DNA of 64,000 nucleotides from Bacilli bacterium (GCA_017460175.1 JAFUBO010000005.1:85082-149081); one strand, 5' to 3'; positions 43,563-52,763 are shown, counted from the first letter of the stretch. Notes: a model not told the origin generated them from the sequence alone. Numbers and translations are program-made.

Positions 43563-44537
43563 ATGAATTTTTATGAATTAATTAGGAAGATACCTTTAGA
43601 AGAATTAGAAACATTAATTAATAAAAAAATAGAAATTCTGGAAAAAAAGTCTAAAGAAAAAAATGATTTTAACTATTTAGGTTATAAGTTAGATTATAAT
43701 CCTTTAGATTATTCAATTACTTCTAAATTGGATAAAAAAAATGTTCAAATTGGGCTTAGATGTTTTTGTAATGGTTATATTCCTAAAAATACAAAAATAA
43801 TTTATAAAGTAAAAATAGAAAATAATTCACTTAGTTCTAATGATGGATGTTATTATTATTTAGATGATGATAGTTATATATTAGAATTTTGTAAGTATAT
43901 AAGAAATAAAAAGATAAATGATGAATTTACTTTATTTCAGCAAATATTGGAATTTTTAAATAATTATTTTGGTTCATTTTCTAATGTAGATAGGGATAAG
44001 ATGTTTCAAATGATTTTAAAAAATGATAGAATTTATCATGCTCCTATTAGGGAACATAGTATAAAAAAATTCAAAAATAGTGGTAACGCTATGTGTAGTG
44101 AATATTCAGTACTTGCACAGAATATTTTAAGTATATTTGATTTTAATACTTCAGTTGTTATAGGACAAATAAATGATAAAGGTAATATTGAATCTCATGC
44201 GTTTAATTTAGTTTTTTATAAAGAAAAAAATAGTGAGGAAGATGTTTTTGAATTAATTGATTTTGCTAATAGTACGGATTTAGTTGATGCTAATTATAAG
44301 AAAATTACAGATATACCATATATAGTTGACTTAGATGATTTTGATGATGAATTTTTAAATAATTTCATTAATAATGAATTTAAAATTATTTATCATGATT
44401 ATGTTTATATGCTAATTGGTGATAGTTTATTACAATTGGGATTTGATAAAAATAGAGAATACTTTATTGGTAATATGTTAACATCAAATAATGAAGTTAA
44501 AAAATTAAAAATATGTTATAATATATTTAGAAAGTAG
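43563..44537 (+). CDS. Transglutaminase-like cysteine-protease-fold protein
   Basis: A 324-residue protein without signal peptide or membrane helix. The Cys-His-Asp triad of the transglutaminase-like superfamily is plausible as C178 (NAMCSEYSVLA), H212 (ESHAFNLV) and D233 (LIDFANS), in the proper order and spacing. The N-terminal 110 residues form an unassigned helical plus beta region. ATG 43563 follows AGGTGAT. It precedes an SDR gene by 12 bases, so the two are probably co-transcribed. Function and substrate unknown. Confidence 0.75.
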   Translation: MNFYELIRKIPLEELETLINKKIEILEKKSKEKNDFNYLGYKLDYNPLDYSITSKLDKKNVQIGLRCFCNGYIPKNTKIIYKVKIENNSLSSNDGCYYYLDDDSYILEFCKYIRNKKINDEFTLFQQILEFLNNYFGSFSNVDRDKMFQMILKNDRIYHAPIREHSIKKFKNSGNAMCSEYSVLAQNILSIFDFNTSVVIGQINDKGNIESHAFNLVFYKEKNSEEDVFELIDFANSTDLVDANYKKITDIPYIVDLDDFDDEFLNNFINNEFKIIYHDYVYMLIGDSLLQLGFDKNREYFIGNMLTSNNEVKKLKICYNIFRK

Positions 44538-44549
44538 AGGAGATTATAT

Positions 44550-45308
44550 ATGTTTAATTTAAAAGGTAGAGTTGCGGTTATTACTGGAGCATCTAGTGGT
44601 TTAGGTAAGCAAATGGCTAAAGGATTTGCAGAAGCTGGAGCTGATTTAGTTATTCTTGCAAGACGTATAGAAAGATTAGAAGAATTAAAAACAGAATTAG
44701 AAACTAAAGGTGTTAAAGTATTACCTATAAAATGTGATGTTACAAGTACTTTAGATATAGATAATGCTGCACAATTGGCAGAAAAAACATTTGGTAAAGT
44801 AGATATATTAGTAAATTGTGCTGGTTCAAGCAAAGATAAAGGTGTTTTAGATATGAATGATGAAGAATGGGATTTTACTATAGCTACTGATGAGACAAGT
44901 GTATTTAAAATGACTAGAGCTTTTGGAAATATTATGAAGAAAAATAATTATGGTAGAATAATCAATATAGCTTCAATGTATGGTATGGTAGGAAATACTG
45001 AAATACCAACAATTGCATATCATTCATCAAAAGGGGCAGTAGTTAATTTTACTCGTGCAGCAGCTGCGGAACTTGCAAAATATAATATTACGGTTAATTG
45101 TATTTGCCCAGGATATTTTTATACAGAATTAACTACAGAAGTACTTGATACAGAAATGTTTAAGACTTTTGCAAATAATCACGTACCTATGAAAAGATAT
45201 GGTAAAGAAGGAGAATTAAATGCTGGAGCTATCTTTTTAGCTAGTGATGAAGCAAGTTATGTTACAGGTGTTATTTTACCAATAGATGGTGGATATACTT
45301 GTGTATAG
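44550..45308 (+). CDS. Short-chain dehydrogenase/reductase (gluconate 5-dehydrogenase-like)
   Basis: A 252-residue classical SDR: cofactor motif TGASSGLGKQ (12-21), ILARR, CDVTS, NCAGSS, INIASMYG, catalytic Y-x-x-x-K in YHSSKGA, and CPGYFYTEL. A family close to gluconate 5-dehydrogenase or FabG-like reductases; ILARR after strand 2 hints at NADP(H) use. Substrate cannot be settled. AGGAGAT precedes the ATG. Ends with a clear hairpin terminator. Confidence 0.92.
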   Translation: MFNLKGRVAVITGASSGLGKQMAKGFAEAGADLVILARRIERLEELKTELETKGVKVLPIKCDVTSTLDIDNAAQLAEKTFGKVDILVNCAGSSKDKGVLDMNDEEWDFTIATDETSVFKMTRAFGNIMKKNNYGRIINIASMYGMVGNTEIPTIAYHSSKGAVVNFTRAAAAELAKYNITVNCICPGYFYTELTTEVLDTEMFKTFANNHVPMKRYGKEGELNAGAIFLASDEASYVTGVILPIDGGYTCV

Positions 45309-45336
45309 AAAAAGTTGTTGTATACAACTTTTTTTC
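45309..45336 (+). terminator. SDR-gene terminator
   Basis: AAAAAGTTGT (45309-45318), five-base loop, ACAACTTTTT (45324-45333) and further T's. Confidence 0.85.
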
Positions 45337-45397
45337 TTTTATTGGATACTTATTTATGATAAAATATATATAGAATAGATACTTTGGAGGTGTTACT

Positions 45398-45910
45398 GTG
45401 ACTGATGATAATAAAAAAGAGGAAAAACTAGATTTTAAATATAATAATCTATTAATAGAAAACACATTTAAAGACAAAATAAACTCTTCATCAATATCAA
45501 AAGAAAAAATGGTAAAGTTAATACAATTTGAAGAACAAAAACAATTAAGAAAACTTGAAAAAATAAAAGAAGCTTTAAAAGATAAAAATCCGAAAAAAGA
45601 AGAAAAAGAATATTTTGATATTTTTGGTTGTTTTACAGAAAAAGCTAAGATAGAGTTGGAAGCAAAATATATTAAATCAAAGGTTCTTACTGAACAAGAC
45701 AAATATAGTTTTCATCCAAATTTTGTTATAAATATGAATGTGGTTAGACATATTTTAGATATTATAGATAGAATAGGTCCTAATGATGTAGAAGATATTA
45801 AACAAGCTTTAATTCTTATAGAACTTGATTTTGGATTAGATATAGCATTTTTTTCAGAAGTAGATAATGTTTATAAATTAAAAAAGAATGACATTAAACC
45901 AGGTAGATAG
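45398..45910 (+). CDS. Unknown protein, first gene of a four-gene unknown operon
   Basis: A 170-residue protein starting at GTG 45398 after TTGGAGGTG. No family recognised. The N-terminal half is very charged (Lys/Glu) and probably helical or coiled coil; the C-terminal half (PNFVINMNVVRHILDIIDRIG onward, in part) looks compact and helical. No membrane segment. It is followed 14 bases later by a 635-residue coiled-coil protein, and its terminator-isolated 5' side shows this is the operon start. Confidence 0.7.
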   Translation: MTDDNKKEEKLDFKYNNLLIENTFKDKINSSSISKEKMVKLIQFEEQKQLRKLEKIKEALKDKNPKKEEKEYFDIFGCFTEKAKIELEAKYIKSKVLTEQDKYSFHPNFVINMNVVRHILDIIDRIGPNDVEDIKQALILIELDFGLDIAFFSEVDNVYKLKKNDIKPGR

Positions 45911-45924
45911 ATAGGGGATGTACT

Positions 45925-47832
45925 ATGGAAGAAATAATACAAATAATAGAAGATCAAATAAATGAATTAATCGAAAGTCAAGAAAAGAATAAAGAATATA
46001 TAAGACAGCTTGAAGAGTTAAAACAAAGGATAAATAGTTACAGAGAAAATCCAAATATAATTGATTCAAATGAATATGCTTTCAAAGAAGATTTTTCTGA
46101 TGAAAATGTTGAATCAATTATTGCTTTAAAAGGATTATATGAATATAAAGAAGAACCACAAGTAAGTAGTGCTTTAGAGTATCTAGATAAATTAGTAACT
46201 AAAAAACTAGATTCGATAGATAAAGAAATTAGTCAATACGACGATAATTTAGAAAATAAAATAAATGAGTATAATGATATTTTAAATTTATTGAAAAATT
46301 ATAATGATAGACAATATATTACTTTAGAACAAATAAATAAAATAAAAGAAATAGTTGGTAGTAAACAAGTTTTATTAAAACTATATAGTATAGTAGTTAT
46401 TAATAATTCAACTATAGAAAATGAGAAAAGTATAAGCAGAAATGATGAAGTATTGCCTATTGAAGTTGTTGAAGATTTAGATAATAGAAGAGCTAGTATA
46501 AATGTTACTCAAGAACAAATAGATGAAAAGAAAGTTAAAATAGAAGAATATTTAAATAGAATAAATTATTTCTTAAATAATAGTGAATATAAAGAAATGA
46601 ATGTTGATTTATATAATATTTCTTCAAGAATTATGAATTATGCTAAAGAAGTTTTAGAAAGAGAAGATATAGAATTAGATGTATTTGATGTTGTAGAAAA
46701 TGATATGGTGGCAGATGATATCAAATGGTTAGAAGATAATTATCTTAAATTAGGAATTGTTAAAGCACTGTTATATGCTTATGAAAATAATGATATTCAA
46801 CAAGTAAAAGAATTATTAGAAATATATAAAATAAATCCAACTAATGATATAAAAGATTATCTTGAATTAGAAGGTTATAAAGAATATTTTGATATATTAT
46901 CATTATTAGAAACTAAATATAATGCAAAAGAAAAACTTACTTCTGTAATAGGAATAAATTATGATGATGTTAAAAATCTAAGTGATAGATCAAATCTTCA
47001 AGATGATACATATCTTTTACAAATTATATATAAAGATATTGTAGAATTGTTAAATGATAGAACGATGAACGATGAAATAAAAGGTAAACTTGATGAATTA
47101 ATTAAACGAGCTAATAAGATACTTGAAAGTTATGGAGAAGTTATTAAAATAACTGTAGAAAAAGATGAAATTGCTGATCATTATGGAAGCTATGATAATT
47201 ATATAGTATTTTATGATGAGAATAGTTTTATGGAATCTTATGATGAATTAAGAAATGAACATCGTGAAATGGCAGCTGCTTTATCAAGTGATGTTTCTAG
47301 AAAAATTAATAAACTAATAGGAACAGAATTACCTAAACTTATAGCTGATGATGATTGTGCTCATAATATACATGTAAAAAGAAATACACCTAATTCATAT
47401 GAGATTTTAGCTGTTAGAAAAGGAAAAACTAGATTATCATATAAAGTAATTGAAGATGCGTATGTAACAGATGAAAATGGAAGAAAACATCCAATTATAA
47501 TGGTAATCCATTCTTGCTTTGGGGAAGCTGATGGTCGTTCGAAGAGTACTAATTTATTAAAAGGTATTAAAATATTTGAAAAAATTGAATTAGTTAAAGA
47601 TGAAAATGGTAAAACAAGATATGATAGATTGAAAGAAATATTTACAGTTGGTAAAGATGAACATATTATAAGTAAAGAAGCTCAAAAAGAACTAGAAAAA
47701 GCTTTAAATATAATTAAAAAGGTTCAAGAAGATTCTTTACAGAATCGTGATGAAAATTATATAGAAGAATTACTGGATGAAGAAATTGAAGAAGATAAAG
47801 AATTAGGAGGTAATGGACATGGAAGAAAATAA
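45925..47832 (+). CDS. Large coiled-coil protein with possible RelE/ParE-like C-terminal region
   Basis: A 635-residue cytoplasmic protein. Residues 1-420 are mostly charged helix with coiled-coil character, including repeated Glu/Lys/Asn-rich segments. Residues about 440-555 differ: a pair of helices (ELRNEHREMAAALSS, RKINKLIGTELPKLI) then strands YEILAVRKGKTRLSYKVIED and IIMVIHSCFG. This order resembles the RelE/ParE toxin fold (helices, then YExR-x-G-x-x-R-x-x-Y, then IxxLxxF), but the match is weak. The acidic tail overlaps the next gene. ATG follows AGGGGATG. Not recognised as a known system. Confidence 0.7.
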   Translation: MEEIIQIIEDQINELIESQEKNKEYIRQLEELKQRINSYRENPNIIDSNEYAFKEDFSDENVESIIALKGLYEYKEEPQVSSALEYLDKLVTKKLDSIDKEISQYDDNLENKINEYNDILNLLKNYNDRQYITLEQINKIKEIVGSKQVLLKLYSIVVINNSTIENEKSISRNDEVLPIEVVEDLDNRRASINVTQEQIDEKKVKIEEYLNRINYFLNNSEYKEMNVDLYNISSRIMNYAKEVLEREDIELDVFDVVENDMVADDIKWLEDNYLKLGIVKALLYAYENNDIQQVKELLEIYKINPTNDIKDYLELEGYKEYFDILSLLETKYNAKEKLTSVIGINYDDVKNLSDRSNLQDDTYLLQIIYKDIVELLNDRTMNDEIKGKLDELIKRANKILESYGEVIKITVEKDEIADHYGSYDNYIVFYDENSFMESYDELRNEHREMAAALSSDVSRKINKLIGTELPKLIADDDCAHNIHVKRNTPNSYEILAVRKGKTRLSYKVIEDAYVTDENGRKHPIIMVIHSCFGEADGRSKSTNLLKGIKIFEKIELVKDENGKTRYDRLKEIFTVGKDEHIISKEAQKELEKALNIIKKVQEDSLQNRDENYIEELLDEEIEEDKELGGNGHGRK

Positions 47833-49840
47833 AGAATTAGATGTTTTAACCTTAGTTAATTCTTATAATGATAAGTTAATTCAAAGAAGAGAACGTAATA
47901 ATAATAGTAGTAGTATACTAAAAAAAATAATTAATGGTAATGATTTGACTGAAGAAGAAAAAGAAAATATATTAAAATCTTTTCCTAGTTTTGATGAAGG
48001 TATGTTTAAAAGAATTTATGCTATTAATCAAATAATGGAAAGGGGATTTGAATTATATTCTGAACAACAAGAACAATTAAATATATATAATCAAATAATT
48101 TCAACAATTGCTGAATCATTGGAACAAATAAGTGCTAGTATGAAAAATATTCAAGAAATATTAAGCAAAATAAAATTAAATGAGCATCTAAATCCAGATA
48201 TATTAAATTCATTAGTAGATGGTATTTTAGATAAATCTTGTGAACTTAGTTTAGATGATAAAATAAAATTAATGGAAGAATTAATCAAATATAATGCTAA
48301 TTGTAAAATTATTGGTTCTGATAATAAAACTAATAATAATGATATAAATGAAGGTACTAGAAAGCATGTGGTTAATTTAAATCTTACAGAACATGAAATA
48401 AAAGATTTAGATGAAAAAATAAAATTTATTTTATCAAAATATGATTATGTATATGAAGATTTAGATGAATATAGTAAAAACTATTTAAGAAAAGCTGGAT
48501 ATGAAAATTTAGATACTATTGATAAAGTATTAGAGACATTAATAAATAATGGTATTAGAATTGATACTGCTAAAATGATAAGCAGTGGAGATGAATTGAT
48601 AGATGAGTATAAGAATCCAATTAATCTTGTATTTTGTAAGATTATAGTATCTCCTAATACTATTGAATTATTTAATGATTTAAAAGAAGATTTTAAATCA
48701 ATTAAGTTAGAAGAATTTATTAAATTTATTAGGGAGAATCCTAGAATTTTAATTCCTAATAGTAAGAAAAGTTCTAAGTCTTCTTTAGGAGAAAGTTTAA
48801 ATGAAGAATATGTAGGTGGATTAAATACTAGTTATAGAGAAATTAAAACATTCTTAGATAGTAAAAATATAAGTTTTAATTATGTATTTAAGAAAGTAAA
48901 AACTATGTTATTGAAACCAAATTCTGATAATGTTAAAAGAAATTATAATATTTATAATGATGTATATAATATTCCGTTTATTACTGATAATACTCCAAGA
49001 GATGAAGAAGGTAAATATAAACCAGGAATGTTATCGGCTTTAAATGCTGATACTAATACAATAGTTGAAAATATTGATAAACTTATTGAGTCATCAGTAA
49101 CAGGATATGAATATGTTAGAAATAATCCTACTATATCATTATCTATAACTACACCAAAAGAACTTGATAATTTATATAAAATTAAAATTTCAGAGAAAGT
49201 AAAATATCCTAAAGAAAATAATAAATATGATAATCATATTTTCTTTACAAATGGTAAGAAAGGTATTCAATTACGCAAGAGTAGTAGTGCTGTTGAAGAT
49301 GAAGAATTAAAGGTGATTCTTGATTATACATTAGAAGAAGCACAAAAAGTATTTGATCCTACATCTATAGATAACATTAGTGGTAATTGGAAAAAAAGAC
49401 AATTATTTGATGTTAGTAGGGATGAAGAAGAAAATAATTCTAATATAAAAATTAAGAGGGTAATTGGAAGATTTAAAGAACTTGCTAAGGATGAAGCAAG
49501 TATAACTAAAAAATGGGAAGTAAATCCAGAAGTAATAAATAATCCTTATATTAGGTATTTAGAAGATAATTGTAGAGTTGATTCTAATGATATGGCTTAT
49601 GATTATATTTATAAGATCAATGATGATTCTAGTGATACTTATACAATTATTTCAAGAAAGAAAGTTTTAAGAATATTTGGTCAATTAATTAATCAAGGAA
49701 TAAGTGATGATGTAATGATTAAACTTGCGCTTTCTTATGAATCAATTATTAATGAAGCTGATGCTATTAATATATTGGTATTGGTAGATGAGATGCAAAA
49801 TAAGATTAATGAAAAATCATTGACTGGGGGTGTAAAATAA
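47819..49840 (+). CDS. Large helical protein of unknown function
   Basis: A 673-residue, Asn/Lys/Glu-rich protein without membrane segments. I chose ATG 47819, eight bases after AGGAGG; ATG 47813 is too close. It looks like helical repeats: loops with FIRENPRILIP (near residue 306) and YVRNNPTISLS recall the x-N-P-x-(I/L) turns of mTERF-like helical repeats, which is only a suggestion. The C-terminal third (IKRVIGRFKELAKDEASIT, YTIISRKKVLRIFGQLI) is another helical domain. It overlaps the 635-residue gene by 14 bases and touches the next gene. Confidence 0.7.
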   Translation: MEENKELDVLTLVNSYNDKLIQRRERNNNSSSILKKIINGNDLTEEEKENILKSFPSFDEGMFKRIYAINQIMERGFELYSEQQEQLNIYNQIISTIAESLEQISASMKNIQEILSKIKLNEHLNPDILNSLVDGILDKSCELSLDDKIKLMEELIKYNANCKIIGSDNKTNNNDINEGTRKHVVNLNLTEHEIKDLDEKIKFILSKYDYVYEDLDEYSKNYLRKAGYENLDTIDKVLETLINNGIRIDTAKMISSGDELIDEYKNPINLVFCKIIVSPNTIELFNDLKEDFKSIKLEEFIKFIRENPRILIPNSKKSSKSSLGESLNEEYVGGLNTSYREIKTFLDSKNISFNYVFKKVKTMLLKPNSDNVKRNYNIYNDVYNIPFITDNTPRDEEGKYKPGMLSALNADTNTIVENIDKLIESSVTGYEYVRNNPTISLSITTPKELDNLYKIKISEKVKYPKENNKYDNHIFFTNGKKGIQLRKSSSAVEDEELKVILDYTLEEAQKVFDPTSIDNISGNWKKRQLFDVSRDEEENNSNIKIKRVIGRFKELAKDEASITKKWEVNPEVINNPYIRYLEDNCRVDSNDMAYDYIYKINDDSSDTYTIISRKKVLRIFGQLINQGISDDVMIKLALSYESIINEADAINILVLVDEMQNKINEKSLTGGVK

Positions 49841-50146
49841 ATGAATAATTTATTAAAAATAGGTATAAGTCAAGAAACATTAGATGAGATGATTAGAGTT
49901 AATGGTTTACATAGAGTTGCATATTTAAATAAAGATTATAATATTGTATATCATATAAGAGATGCTTTAAAACAAATATTAATTACTGATGATAATATTA
50001 ATTCTTTATTGATAAATATGATAGATTTATTTTCTATGGATTACAGTAAGTTTATTTTTAAATTAAAAAATAGTAATTTAAAAGAAATATCTGATAATAT
50101 CAATTCTGATTATAATTATGCATTCGATATATTTTTAGATGATTAA
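49841..50146 (+). CDS. Small unknown protein, last gene of the operon
   Basis: A 101-residue helical, mildly acidic protein beginning MNNLLKIGISQETLDEMI; the ATG directly follows the stop codon of the previous gene, with GGGGGTG inside that gene as ribosome-binding site. No family recognised. Position at the end of the tightly packed set and before a hairpin terminator suggests it works with the two large proteins. Confidence 0.68.
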   Translation: MNNLLKIGISQETLDEMIRVNGLHRVAYLNKDYNIVYHIRDALKQILITDDNINSLLINMIDLFSMDYSKFIFKLKNSNLKEISDNINSDYNYAFDIFLDD

Positions 50147-50191
50147 ATTATCTTTTAATGTTTTCTTCTTAAGATTTTGATTTATGTAAAT

Positions 50192-50215
50192 AGTAGACTT
50201 TGTCTACTTTTTCTT
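50192..50215 (+). terminator. Terminator of the unknown operon
   Basis: AGTAGAC TTT GTCTACT (50192-50208) followed by a T-rich run. Confidence 0.75.
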
Positions 50216-50224
50216 TTTTTTATA

Positions 50225-50262
50225 TGTTATAATAATATTTGAAAAAATAAATATGGTATAAT
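50225..50262 (+). promoter_or_regulatory. Two extended -10 elements upstream of tkt
   Basis: TGTTATAAT (50225-50233) and TGGTATAAT (50254-50262); the second is nine bases before GAGGGAG. Possible tandem promoters. Confidence 0.5.
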
Positions 50263-50285
50263 AAAAATATGAGGGAGTTGTGATT

Positions 50286-52262
50286 ATGATAAATATAACT
50301 GATATATCTGAGATTAATCAACAAAAGATAGTAGATCAAATTAGATGTTTGGCTATTGATATGATAAAGAAAGCAAATAGTGGACACTCTGGAATTGTTT
50401 TGGGAGCAGCGCCAATTATTTATGCCTTGTATGCTCATCATTTAAATATAGATCCAGAAAATCCTAAATACTTTAATAGAGATAGATTTGTAATGAGTGC
50501 TGGACATGGTAGTGCACTTCTATATGCAACACTTTATATGGCAGGATATCCAATTACTTTAGATGATTTAAAAGCATTTAGACAACTAGGATCTATTACT
50601 CCAGGACATCCTGAATATGGTGTTACGCCTGGTGTTGATGTAACAACAGGCCCATTAGGAGAAGGTTTTGCGACTGCTGTTGGTATCGCAATGGCTGAGG
50701 CTAATTTACGTACTAGATATAAAGGTTTGATTGATTATTATACTTATGTTTTATGTAGTGATGGAGATTTAATGGAAGGAATTTCTTATGAAGCTGCTTC
50801 ACTTGCGGGAACGAATAAATTAAACAAGTTGATTGTTTTATATGATTCTAATGATATATGTTTAGATGGAAAAACATCTCTAACATTTAACGAAAATATT
50901 ATAATGCGTTTTGTATCTCAAGGATGGAATGTTTTAACTGTAGAAGATGGTAATAATTATGATGCAATATCTAAGGCAATAGAAGAAGCAAAAAAACAAA
51001 CAGAAAAACCTACTTTAATAGAAGTAAAGACAACTATAGGTAAATATTCTAAGTTAGAAGGTACAAATGAAGTTCATGGTGCTGTACTTGATGATGATGA
51101 TATTTCTTCTATCAAAGAAAAATTAGGATTAAGAGATATTCCTTTTATGATTAGTCAAAATTCAATGGAAGAATTTAAGTATATTATTAATAAAAGATGT
51201 AAAAATTTAGGTGAAAAATTTAATAAAAAAATTGAGGAATTAGATGAGAAAACAAAAGAGGAAATTAATTATTTTATTAATGATAACAAAAAAATTGCTT
51301 TTAAAGAATTATTTTATGATGCACCAGAAAATTTAGCTGAATCAACTAGAGTTACTTCTTCAAAAATATTAAATTCAATAGTATTAGATAGTCCATATTT
51401 AATAGGTGGAAGTGCTGATTTGTTTAAAGCAAATAAAACATATATTGATGATGGTGGTAATTTCAGTAGTATTAATTATTTAGGTAAAAATATATTTTAT
51501 GGAGTAAGAGAGAATGCGATGGGAGCTATTTCAAATGGACTTGCCTTATGTGGATTTAGACCATATTTATCAACTTTTTTAGCTTTTTCTGATTATTTAA
51601 AACCAAGTTTAAGATTAACTTGTATGATGAATCTTCCAAATATTTTTATATTTACTCATGATTCTATTAGTGTTGGTGAAGATGGGCCAACACATCAACC
51701 TGTTGAACAGTTACTTGCTTTACGTACTATGCCAAATTTAGATGTTTTTCGTCCAGCTGATGCTAATGAAGTAATTGGTGCATATAAGACTATATTTGAC
51801 AAAGAAAGTGGACCTTCGGCAATTACTTTATCTAGAAATACAGTACCAATTTTAGAAGAAACAAAAGCTAATGAAGTAGAAAAAGGTGGATATATTGTAT
51901 TTGATTCTAATAGAAAACCTGATGGTATAGTATTATCTAGTGGTGAAGAATTACATCAAGTAATTGAAGTGGCAAAAAGATTAAGAACTAAAGGTATTGA
52001 AATAAGAGTTGTTTCAGTTCCTAATTTAGGTAGATTTTTGAATCAAGATTTTAATTATATTTCAGAAGTTTTACCAGTAGAAGTTAGAAAAATAGTAGTT
52101 GAGGCATCATCTAGTTTTTCTTGGAATAAACTAATTTATAATAGTAAATATTTAATTACTTTAGATAATTTTGGTGCTAGTGGTAAAAAAGATGATTTAT
52201 ATAAACAATATGGATTTGATGTAGATACTTTAGAAGAAAAAATTGAAAATTTACTAAAATAA
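50286..52262 (+). CDS. tkt: Transketolase
   Basis: Thiamine-diphosphate enzyme of the pentose phosphate pathway. The 658-residue protein has the TPP/Mg motif GDGDLMEGISYEAA-type block (CSDGDLMEGISYEA), the N-terminal His residues in SGHSGIVLGAAP, GPLGEGFATAVGIAMAE, the pyrimidine domain with VRENAMG and the PTHQPVEQ segment, and a C-terminal domain. ATG 50286 is eight bases after GAGGGAG; the GTG at 50280 is not needed. The next gene is a SirA homologue, the same order as in Bacillus (tkt-yneE). Confidence 0.96.
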   Translation: MINITDISEINQQKIVDQIRCLAIDMIKKANSGHSGIVLGAAPIIYALYAHHLNIDPENPKYFNRDRFVMSAGHGSALLYATLYMAGYPITLDDLKAFRQLGSITPGHPEYGVTPGVDVTTGPLGEGFATAVGIAMAEANLRTRYKGLIDYYTYVLCSDGDLMEGISYEAASLAGTNKLNKLIVLYDSNDICLDGKTSLTFNENIIMRFVSQGWNVLTVEDGNNYDAISKAIEEAKKQTEKPTLIEVKTTIGKYSKLEGTNEVHGAVLDDDDISSIKEKLGLRDIPFMISQNSMEEFKYIINKRCKNLGEKFNKKIEELDEKTKEEINYFINDNKKIAFKELFYDAPENLAESTRVTSSKILNSIVLDSPYLIGGSADLFKANKTYIDDGGNFSSINYLGKNIFYGVRENAMGAISNGLALCGFRPYLSTFLAFSDYLKPSLRLTCMMNLPNIFIFTHDSISVGEDGPTHQPVEQLLALRTMPNLDVFRPADANEVIGAYKTIFDKESGPSAITLSRNTVPILEETKANEVEKGGYIVFDSNRKPDGIVLSSGEELHQVIEVAKRLRTKGIEIRVVSVPNLGRFLNQDFNYISEVLPVEVRKIVVEASSSFSWNKLIYNSKYLITLDNFGASGKKDDLYKQYGFDVDTLEEKIENLLK

Positions 52263-52268
52263 AACAAA

Positions 52269-52321
52269 AATAGACTTTTATATTTGTTACTATGTAAATG
52301 GTGATAATATGAAAGTCTATT
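52269..52321 (+). promoter_or_regulatory. Hairpin enclosing the sirA ribosome-binding site and start codon
   Basis: AATAGACTTT (52269-52278) is the reverse complement of AAAGTCTATT (52312-52321). The loop holds GGTGAT and the ATG, and a TATATTTTT stretch follows. It could terminate tkt transcripts or control sirA translation. Confidence 0.45.
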
Positions 52322-52716
52322 ATATTTTTAAAATAAAAAAAGAATTTATTGATTTGTATAAGGATACTCCTAGTGTTTTATTTAATATTTTAAGAAATAT
52401 ATATTATTTGGATAAATCTGAGGTAGATTATGGTTATAATCTTTTCAAACAATTAACTCTTCCTATTGAGAAAAATAAATTAGATAGAGATTTATTTATA
52501 AAGTTTCATCAAGAAATTCCATATTCAAAAAGAAAAGATGTACATTATATAAATAATTTATATCGTAATGAAATAAGTAGATTGGTTGTTAATAATTCGT
52601 TTTTAAAATTAGAAGTAGAACAAAATTATTCTAGTTTTTTTAATATATTAAAAGAAGAAGATAATAATTTATTTGCATGTTCATTTCAAAAAACTGATTT
52701 CTTTTTTATAACTTAG
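52309..52716 (+). CDS. sirA: SirA-like (YneE) inhibitor of DnaA
   Basis: A 135-residue protein resembling Bacillus SirA, which binds DnaA domain I to block replication re-initiation during sporulation. The match covers the whole length: VYYIFKIKKEFIDLY at the start, TLPIEKNKL in the middle and a final segment like FEVLKK...FLAMDF here as FFNILKEEDNNLFACSF. Gene order tkt-sirA is as in Bacillus. Its role in this organism is unknown, since sporulation is not demonstrated. The start is inside a possible hairpin. Confidence 0.78.
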   Translation: MKVYYIFKIKKEFIDLYKDTPSVLFNILRNIYYLDKSEVDYGYNLFKQLTLPIEKNKLDRDLFIKFHQEIPYSKRKDVHYINNLYRNEISRLVVNNSFLKLEVEQNYSSFFNILKEEDNNLFACSFQKTDFFFIT

Positions 52717-52763
52717 TTTTGTATTTTATTAAAATTTTATCATATATTTTAGTAGGTGATATT

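Noticed and set aside
44516-44833. 105-residue minus-strand frame over the SDR start
   Set aside because: Shadow of a well-supported SDR gene.
44550-45308. SDR as YmfI (EF-P modification)
   Set aside because: It lies 20 kb from ymfF/ymfH, and its motifs are closer to gluconate 5-dehydrogenase-like SDRs.
45271-45702. 143-residue minus-strand frame
   Set aside because: Antisense to the SDR end, a terminator and the 45398 gene; Ser/Phe-rich composition typical of reverse-strand Lys/Glu codons.
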